From: Acidobacteriota bacterium
Lineage (GTDB): Bacteria; Acidobacteriota; Terriglobia; Bryobacterales; Bryobacteraceae
DNA length: 5,282 nt
Direction of reading: 5' to 3'
Assembly (NCBI GenBank): GCA_947505565.1
Contig: CANNLB010000271.1
Location: 1-5,282 of the forward strand
Part shown: positions 1 through 3,720 of the stretch, in pieces
How positions within the stretch are numbered: the first letter of the stretch is position 1
How the letters are laid out: each line of letters starts with the position of its first letter
Translations under genes and position numbers: made by a program
The notes under the pieces: generated by a model
Seen by the model: only the letters and a program-made list of their open reading frames with translations
Databases searched by the model: none
What the model was told of the DNA's origin: nothing

Positions 1-150
1 TCCAAACGAGTGCAGCACCATCGACGCATTAATCCCCCGGCCACCGGCCGTTTCATTGGTCGAAAGGATGTAGGCGCGATCTTCAAACACCAAACGGTCC
101 GCCTGGACGTTTTGGTCAATTGCCGGATTCAATGTCAGCGTTAGAATCAA
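1..150 (-). CDS. PfkB-family sugar kinase, 1-phosphofructokinase type (N-terminal 50 codons, partial)
   Basis: Fifty codons are open from a TTG at 148-150 to the left edge. The protein begins (M)ILTLTLNPAID and has AGGRGIN at residues 35-41, followed by ASMVLHSFG. This matches the N terminus of the LacC/FruK branch of the PfkB (ribokinase-like) family: the 'TLNPAxD' first strand carries substrate-contacting residues, and the usual 'GGKGxN' sugar-phosphate-binding motif is here GGRGIN, with Arg for Lys. Family members phosphorylate fructose-1-phosphate, tagatose-6-phosphate or fructose-6-phosphate in the cytoplasm using ATP; which substrate applies cannot be told from 50 residues. The start is set by an in-frame stop three codons upstream (TAG) and by the family's short N terminus. 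AGGAG lies only 1 nt before the TTG, too close for a normal Shine-Dalgarno site, while TAGAAT lies 6 nt upstream, so the mRNA may be leaderless. It is divergent from the EamA gene across a 46-bp gap. Family call is firm; substrate is open. Confidence 0.85.
   Translation of the reverse strand, partial: MILTLTLNPAIDQNVQADRLVFEDRAYILSTNETAGGRGINASMVLHSFG
120..147 (+). promoter_or_regulatory. Possible sigma70-type promoter for the EamA transporter
   Basis: TTGCCG (120-125) and TAGAAT (142-147) are separated by 16 bp, matching the sigma70 consensus at 4/6 and 5/6 positions. Transcription would start near 154, giving a leader of about 43 nt before the ATG at 197. The element lies within the 5' coding part of the divergent kinase gene, as expected for so short an intergenic gap. 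The call rests on consensus matching alone. Confidence 0.35.
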
Positions 151-166
151 ACTCCTATTCTAAAGC
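138..166. promoter_or_regulatory. Inverted repeat over the kinase start and divergent promoter region (candidate operator)
   Basis: The left arm GCGTTAGAAT (138-147) and the right arm ATTCTAAAGC (157-166) are inverted copies matching at 9 of 10 positions around a 9-bp spacer. The inner 7 bp (TTAGAAT/ATTCTAA) are perfect. The spacer holds the kinase TTG start. Each arm also contains a TAGAAT -10-like hexamer, one on each strand. Position and symmetry suit a dimeric regulator controlling both divergent genes, but the symmetry could also arise simply because two similar -10 boxes face each other. No regulator gene is visible nearby. Confidence 0.4.
157..162 (-). promoter_or_regulatory. -10-like hexamer 6 nt before the kinase TTG
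   Basis: On the minus strand TAGAAT (5/6 to TATAAT) is followed by six bases and then the TTG start. Transcription starting about 7 nt after the hexamer would begin at the start codon itself, giving a leaderless mRNA. No convincing -35 element is seen at 15-18 bp spacing, which lowers confidence. Confidence 0.3.
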
Positions 167-196
167 CTTTTCGCCCCAACTAAGCTACGGTAGAAG

Positions 197-1135
197 ATGG
201 GCTCCCGTTCTCATTTGCTACCTTACGCCGCCCTCGGAGCCGTCTGCTTCTTCTGGGGCACCACCTATTTGGCCATTCGCATGGCCCTCGAATCGTTCCC
301 GCCTCTCATCCTGATGGCGTCCCGGTTCCTGCTCTCCGGCTCCATCCTGCTCCTGTGGGCCTGGCATAAGGGCCTCGCATTCCCCACGGGGGCCGCCCTG
401 CTCCGCACCAGTTGCGTAGGGCTGATGCTCCTCGGCGTCGCCAACACCTGCCTCACCTACAGCGAAACGCTCATCCCCAGCGGCCTCGCCGCCCTCTTCC
501 TCACGACGGCCCCCTTCTGGCTCGTGGGCCTCGAAGCGCTCGTCCCCGGCGGCGACAAGCTAACCTGGGCCACCACCATCGGTCTCGCCATCGGCCTCTG
601 CGGCACAGCGCTGCTCGTCGTCCCCGGCTCCGGCGACCTCGCCATGTCCGCCGCCGTCGGCACCGGATTTCTCATTCTCCAGGTCGGCAGCTTCTTCTGG
701 AACGCCGGGTCCATCCTCCAGCGCCGCTGGAAAACCGATACCCACCCCGTCCTCACCGGCGCCATCCAACAAATGGCCGTCGGCCTCGTCTGCCTCGTCT
801 TCGCCCTCGCCGTGCCCCAAAAGCCCATCCACTGGACCTCGAACGGCGTCGCCGGCGTCGCCTGGCTCGTCACCTTCGGCTCCATCGTTGCCTACAGCGC
901 TTACATCTACGCGCTCGAAACCCTGCCCATCTCGCTCGTTTCCATCTATACCTATATCAACCCCGTCGTCGCCGTCAGCCTCGGAAGCCTGTTCTACGAC
1001 GAACCCTTCGGCTTCAAGGAGCTAACGGCCATGCTCGTCATCTTCCTGGGCGTCGGCGTCGTGAAACGCTTTAGCCATCCTTCTCAAACACCTTCGCCGC
1101 CAGCACCCCGCCCAGCGACGGAAGAATTGTCGTAA
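197..1135 (+). CDS. EamA-family (drug/metabolite transporter superfamily) membrane transporter
   Basis: This 312-residue protein has the length and hydrophobic pattern of the ten-helix DMT/EamA carriers, which consist of two repeated five-helix EamA domains and move small metabolites across the inner membrane. The first repeat spans about residues 8-143, opening with the characteristic helix 'FFWGTTYLAIR' (18-28) and containing 'TLIPSGLAALFLTTAPFWL' (91-109). The second spans about 155-291, with 'ALETLPISLVSIYTYINPVVA' split across residues 239-259 and the conserved Glu of 'YDEPF' near 269. The substrate cannot be inferred; amino-acid, sugar or drug export are all possible in this family. The ATG at 197 is the first start after an in-frame TAG at 191-193; only a poor AGAAG precedes it. 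Residues after about 292 form a Pro/Ser-rich cytoplasmic tail lying almost wholly in the 65-bp overlap with the convergent downstream gene. The tail is unlikely to be functionally important. Confidence 0.92.
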   Translation: MGSRSHLLPYAALGAVCFFWGTTYLAIRMALESFPPLILMASRFLLSGSILLLWAWHKGLAFPTGAALLRTSCVGLMLLGVANTCLTYSETLIPSGLAALFLTTAPFWLVGLEALVPGGDKLTWATTIGLAIGLCGTALLVVPGSGDLAMSAAVGTGFLILQVGSFFWNAGSILQRRWKTDTHPVLTGAIQQMAVGLVCLVFALAVPQKPIHWTSNGVAGVAWLVTFGSIVAYSAYIYALETLPISLVSIYTYINPVVAVSLGSLFYDEPFGFKELTAMLVIFLGVGVVKRFSHPSQTPSPPAPRPATEELS

Positions 1136-1754
1136 CCCCAAACAAAATCGCGATCACCAGCAAAATCAGCAACGCAAAGCTCGTCGGCTGCCGCATCACT
1201 TCCACCGCCTGCTCGATCCCCGGATCGTTCCCGCCCTGCAGTCGCATCTGTTCGGTCCAAGCGCTGATCAAATCCCCATTCGACGAAATCGCCACCATCG
1301 CCATCGTCAACACCACCAGCGTCAGTACAAACGCGAACACGCCCGTGATCCAGCCAATCCGGGCGCCGCTTTTTACGGTCATCTGCTGCCCCGTCCAACG
1401 CCGATAGAAAACGACAGAAAGGAACCCGCCCGCCACCAGGATCACCACCCGCCACAGCAGCGCCGCCGCAAACGGCAGCGGCACCGTCGAAAAAAAGAAA
1501 ATTAACGAGGCGGTAAACAGCGACGCTCGTATCGCCTTCCCGTTATGGAAGTCGATCGGCAGCACGGCTTCCACGACCGGCGGAGGTGGTGGTGCCGCCG
1601 CTATCGCCGCGGCCTCCACCTCTTCCGCCGCTACCTCTTCAAACAAAGGCTTGCCGCACTTATGGCAAAACCGCGCGTCCGTGGGCAACTGCGCGCCGCA
1701 ATTACAAAATTCTGGCACTGCTTTAGTTTCCGCCACATTTACTAGATGCCGCAA
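1071..1754 (-). CDS. Zinc-ribbon membrane protein of unknown function
   Basis: The 227-residue product starts with a short zinc-ribbon: Cys17-x-Cys19 and Cys30-x-x-Cys33 in 'CNCGAQLPTDARFCHKCG'. The first knuckle is CxC rather than the usual CxxC. An Ala/Glu-rich then Pro-rich linker (about 38-62) leads to a membrane domain with four likely helices, near residues 75-92, 95-117, 132-156 and 191-213. A polar loop lies between the last two (about 157-190). This N-terminal zinc-ribbon plus membrane-domain layout is common among uncharacterised bacterial proteins, and no specific function is assigned. The start is uncertain. The listed TTG (1752-1754) has the -10-like TATCAT 5 nt upstream, whereas a GTG at 1734-1736 would give a tidier N terminus, MAETK. 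Neither has a Shine-Dalgarno site. The gene is divergent from the dehydrogenase and overlaps the EamA gene tail to tail by 65 bp. Confidence 0.8.
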   Translation of the reverse strand: MRHLVNVAETKAVPEFCNCGAQLPTDARFCHKCGKPLFEEVAAEEVEAAAIAAAPPPPPVVEAVLPIDFHNGKAIRASLFTASLIFFFSTVPLPFAAALLWRVVILVAGGFLSVVFYRRWTGQQMTVKSGARIGWITGVFAFVLTLVVLTMAMVAISSNGDLISAWTEQMRLQGGNDPGIEQAVEVMRQPTSFALLILLVIAILFGVTTILPSLGGVLAAKVFEKDG

Positions 1755-1769
1755 CCGTCATGATACGGT
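1754..1769. promoter_or_regulatory. Short palindrome in the zinc-ribbon/dehydrogenase divergent gap
   Basis: ACCGT (1754-1758) and ACGGT (1765-1769) form a perfect 5-bp inverted repeat around CATGAT. The same bases contain TATCAT on the minus strand (complement of 1760-1765), a 5/6 match to the -10 consensus and 5 nt before the TTG of the zinc-ribbon gene. It could be an operator or a -10 box with incidental symmetry; no good -35 was found on either strand. Arms of 5 bp often occur by chance. Confidence 0.22.
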
Positions 1770-1777
1770 GTTAGAAC

Positions 1778-2746
1778 ATGTCCCCACTGACCCTGCTGGT
1801 CGTATCCAACCCGGCCGCCCCCTACCTGAAGGTCCTGGACCAACTCCCCGCCGGCATCGAAATGGCTATCGGCAACACGCTCGAAGCCTTCGCCCCGCTC
1901 GGCGACCGTGCCGACGTCGTTCTTTATTGCATGAACGCCGGCATGAAACTCGAAACCGCCTGGCCCCTGGCACCCAACGCCCGCTGGATCCATTCCATGT
2001 CCGCCGGCCTTGAATCCACCCTCTTCCCCGCGCTCGTCGAAAGCTCGATCCCGATGACCAACGCCCGCGGCGTCTTTAAGGAATCGCTCGGCGAGTTCGC
2101 CATTGCGTCCATCTTCCATTTCGCCAAGGATCTCCGCCGCATGGTCCGCAACCAGGAAGCCGCCCGCTGGGAGCAGTTCGACGTCGAAATGGTCACCGGA
2201 AAAACGCTCGGTGTCGTCGGCTACGGCGAAATCGGCCGCGCCGCCGCCGTCCGGGCCCAAGCCCTCGGCATGAAGGTCCACGCCATCCGCCGCCGCCCCG
2301 AACTGTCGAGCGACGATCCGATTGTTACAAAGAGCTTCGCCATCGCCGACCGCGCTGCCATGCTCGCCGACTGCGACTACGTCCTGCTCGCCGCCCCGCT
2401 AACGGACGAAACTCGCGGCCTCATCGGCCCGGCCGAAATCGCCGCCATGAAGCCTTCCGCTGTCGTCATCAACTTGGGCCGCGGCCCGGTCATCGACGAG
2501 GCCGCCCTGGTCGCCGCCCTCAAGGCCGGCAAGATCCGTGGTGCCGCTCTCGACGTATTTGATGTAGAGCCTTTGCCCGCCGACCACCCCTTCTGGACCA
2601 TGGAGAACGTGCTGATCTCGCCCCACTGCGCCGACCATACGGCAACGTGGACCGAGGAAGCCATGGAACTCTTCGTCGAGAACTTCCACCGCTTCAGCAA
2701 GGGCGAACCGCTCCACAATCTCGTCGATAAGCGCAGCGGCTACTAG
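1778..2746 (+). CDS. D-2-hydroxyacid dehydrogenase (glyoxylate/hydroxypyruvate reductase-like)
   Basis: The 322-residue length is normal for the family of NAD(P)-dependent D-isomer-specific 2-hydroxyacid dehydrogenases, cytoplasmic enzymes that interconvert 2-oxoacids and D-2-hydroxyacids. The nucleotide-binding motif is Gly148-Tyr-Gly150-Glu-Ile-Gly153 in 'GVVGYGEIGRAAA'. The catalytic Arg, Glu and His are present as Arg235 ('NLGRGPVIDE'), Glu264 ('DVFDVEPLP') and His283 ('ISPHCAD'). The substrate-binding segment near 'SMSAGLES' (73-80) is also typical. After the second Rossmann strand the sequence reads 'VHAIRRRPE' (167-175), with arginines where NAD-specific members usually carry an acidic residue; this suggests NADP(H) preference, as in GhrA-type reductases, but is inference. 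The actual substrate is unknown. ATG at 1778 lacks a Shine-Dalgarno site. The gene's TAG overlaps the TAG of the convergent downstream gene, leaving no space for a terminator between them. Confidence 0.92.
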   Translation: MSPLTLLVVSNPAAPYLKVLDQLPAGIEMAIGNTLEAFAPLGDRADVVLYCMNAGMKLETAWPLAPNARWIHSMSAGLESTLFPALVESSIPMTNARGVFKESLGEFAIASIFHFAKDLRRMVRNQEAARWEQFDVEMVTGKTLGVVGYGEIGRAAAVRAQALGMKVHAIRRRPELSSDDPIVTKSFAIADRAAMLADCDYVLLAAPLTDETRGLIGPAEIAAMKPSAVVINLGRGPVIDEAALVAALKAGKIRGAALDVFDVEPLPADHPFWTMENVLISPHCADHTATWTEEAMELFVENFHRFSKGEPLHNLVDKRSGY

Positions 2747-3294
2747 CCTTCGAGCGTGGCCACGAAGGCGGCGATGCGCCGAGCGCGCGTTTCCGCTTTC
2801 TTCGCCGTCTGCAATCGAAACAAAATCGAGTACCGATTCATGCTGCTTAACGCCGCATAGGCCGCGGCTGCCTTCGGACTCTCCGCCAACGCAGCGAGTA
2901 GTTCGGGAGGTGCCGCAGCCGTCTTCGGCGAGTCGTACGCCGCATCCCACCGCCCATCGGCCTGGGCGCGTTCCACCTCGGCCATCCCCGCCGGCCGCAT
3001 TCTCCCGGCGGCAATCAACGCGGCGACCTTCTCCCGGTTGATCTTCGACCAGATGCTCCGCTTCCCTCGTGGCGTATAGCGTTGTCGATAGGTGGTCTCC
3101 GATTCACTCTTCACTTGCCCATCGATCCAGCCACAACAAAGCGCGGCATCGACCGCTTCCGGGTACGAAACGCTCGCCAACCCCGAGCCCTTCTTTGCGA
3201 AACGAAGCCAAATCCCGGTCGAGGTGGTTCCGTTCTCCTCTAACCAATCCAGAAACGCCTGCTGCGTCGAAAAGCTATTGACAGGAAAATCCAC
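2743..3294 (-). CDS. YdeI/OmpD-associated-family protein
   Basis: The 183-residue protein shows the conserved blocks of the YdeI/OmpD-associated family (members usually about 190 residues): an N-terminal 'FLDWLEEN' (14-21), 'YPEAVDAALCCGWIDG' (44-59), 'RYTPRGKRSIWSKIN' (72-86), 'AGRMRPAG' (96-103) followed by 'DGRWDAAYD' (113-121), and a basic C-terminal helix after 'NRYSILFRLQTAKKAETR' (153-170). There is no signal peptide or membrane helix, so it should be cytoplasmic. The family name comes from an enterobacterial protein linked to resistance to cationic peptides and bacteriocins and to the porin OmpD; a biochemical activity has not been settled to my knowledge, and transfer to this organism would be speculative. 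The start is GTG at 3292-3294, giving the expected short N terminus 'DFPVNSF'. No Shine-Dalgarno site is seen; TATTCT lies 6 nt upstream. It is divergent from the small secreted-protein gene across 17 bp. Confidence 0.88.
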   Translation of the reverse strand: MDFPVNSFSTQQAFLDWLEENGTTSTGIWLRFAKKGSGLASVSYPEAVDAALCCGWIDGQVKSESETTYRQRYTPRGKRSIWSKINREKVAALIAAGRMRPAGMAEVERAQADGRWDAAYDSPKTAAAPPELLAALAESPKAAAAYAALSSMNRYSILFRLQTAKKAETRARRIAAFVATLEG

Positions 3295-3305
3295 AGGACT
3301 AGAAT
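3278..3305 (+). promoter_or_regulatory. Near-consensus sigma70 promoter for the small secreted-protein gene
   Basis: A perfect -35 box TTGACA (3278-3283), a 16-bp spacer and TAGAAT (3300-3305) match the sigma70 consensus at 11 of 12 positions, the best promoter in the window. The predicted transcription start, about 7 nt after the -10 box, is at 3311-3313, exactly at the ATG at 3312. The mRNA would therefore be leaderless or nearly so. The -35 box lies in the first codons of the divergent YdeI-like gene. Transcription might also continue towards the receptor gene at 3721. Confidence 0.65.
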
Positions 3306-3306
3306 A
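3301..3306 (-). promoter_or_regulatory. -10-like hexamer 6 nt before the YdeI-like GTG
   Basis: On the minus strand TATTCT (4/6 to consensus) is followed by six bases and the GTG start. It overlaps the plus-strand TAGAAT almost completely, so two oppositely directed -10 boxes would share the same bases. No clear -35 is seen at 16-18 bp. If both are used, RNA polymerase could not occupy both directions at once. Confidence 0.28.
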
Positions 3307-3311
3307 AGGCC

Positions 3312-3605
3312 ATGGTGCGTATCCTGCTACTCGCGTGCTCCTGTTTGCCGGTTCTCTTCGCTGTCCGTCCTCTGCCGCCCCATGTCACGCTCGTCCGCCC
3401 TTTGGGCAAAGCACCCCGGCAGGCGATTGCCGCCAATCGTCCGCCCGCTCAGCCCACCGCCTGCGGACATATCGTCACTGTTCCAGCGGATCCCGCCATC
3501 GACCCTGGCATCATCTCCCGCGACCCGACCAGCACCCCGACCCGGATGCCAATCCTGGCCGGCACCCCGCCCTGCAACCGCGTCGAGCCGAGTCCATTGC
3601 GATAA
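3312..3605 (+). CDS. Small putative secreted Pro-rich protein, unknown function
   Basis: The 97-residue product starts with MVRILLLACSCLPVLFA, a basic residue and a hydrophobic stretch that resemble a signal peptide, with possible cleavage after Ala17. The mature part is rich in Pro (roughly one residue in five) and has two cysteines, Cys51 and Cys88, that could form a disulfide. The segment 'GHIVTVPADPAIDPGIISR' (52-70) looks like the most structured part. Codon third positions are mostly C or G, like the neighbouring plus-strand genes, and the strong promoter at 3278-3305 points straight at the ATG; both support a real gene. I do not recognise the family. Cys9 and Cys11 do not make a good lipobox. 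TAAGG ends 2 nt before the ATG, too near for it, but would be 5 nt from a GTG at 3315 (codon 2), an alternative start. Overlapping frames here are open too, so the frame is likely but not certain. Confidence 0.6.
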   Translation: MVRILLLACSCLPVLFAVRPLPPHVTLVRPLGKAPRQAIAANRPPAQPTACGHIVTVPADPAIDPGIISRDPTSTPTRMPILAGTPPCNRVEPSPLR

Positions 3606-3656
3606 AAAAGTTCTCAGCCGGATTGGGGAGCCCTCCAGGCCCGTCCCCGACCCCGC

Positions 3657-3685
3657 TTGCCACCGGCGTAACCATCCTGTAGCAT
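3657..3685 (+). promoter_or_regulatory. Possible sigma70-type promoter for the TonB-dependent receptor
   Basis: TTGCCA (3657-3662, 5/6 to TTGACA) and TAGCAT (3680-3685, 4/6 to TATAAT) are spaced by the ideal 17 bp. Transcription would begin near 3692, leaving a leader of about 29 nt that includes the Shine-Dalgarno site at 3707-3712. Confidence 0.42.
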
Positions 3686-3706
3686 TGGACGATTGATTTT
3701 TCGATC

Positions 3707-3712
3707 AGGGAG
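3707..3712 (+). promoter_or_regulatory. Ribosome binding site that fixes the TTG start of the receptor
   Basis: AGGGAG sits 8 nt before the TTG at 3721. An in-frame TGA at 3694-3696 rules out an earlier start, and no ATG or GTG follows before the signal peptide is consumed. This is the only gene in the window with a convincing Shine-Dalgarno site. Confidence 0.75.
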
Positions 3713-3720
3713 TTTCTATT

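Larger units (their letters stand above)
3606..3720. other. Intergenic region upstream of the receptor gene
   Basis: This is the largest gap in the window at 115 bp. It holds the candidate receptor promoter and its Shine-Dalgarno site. GGGGA (3625-3629) can pair with TCCCC (3644-3648), nested inside GCCGG (3617-3621) pairing with CCGGC (3663-3667). No T-run follows, so there is no recognisable intrinsic terminator. Confidence 0.5.

Noticed and set aside
412..1074. 220-codon plus-strand frame inside the transporter gene
   Set aside because: The product is an Arg/His/Pro-rich frame-shifted shadow of the EamA gene, with no recognisable domain.
1742..2281. 179-codon minus-strand frame opposite the dehydrogenase
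   Set aside because: Gly/Asp/Glu-rich antisense shadow of a gene with a complete catalytic set.
2399..2950. 183-codon minus-strand frame across the dehydrogenase/YdeI junction
   Set aside because: It conflicts with two well-supported genes and has no family features.
3617..3667. Nested stems GCCGG/CCGGC and GGGGA/TCCCC as a terminator or riboswitch
   Set aside because: Short stems, long C-rich loops, no following T-run and no conserved riboswitch core; such pairings are expected by chance in C-rich sequence.
3335..3696. Two other open plus-strand frames overlapping the small secreted-protein gene
   Set aside because: Both start inside it, lack a signal peptide and a promoter at the right place, and have Arg/His/Ser/Pro-rich shadow composition. 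They remain a reason for caution about the chosen frame.
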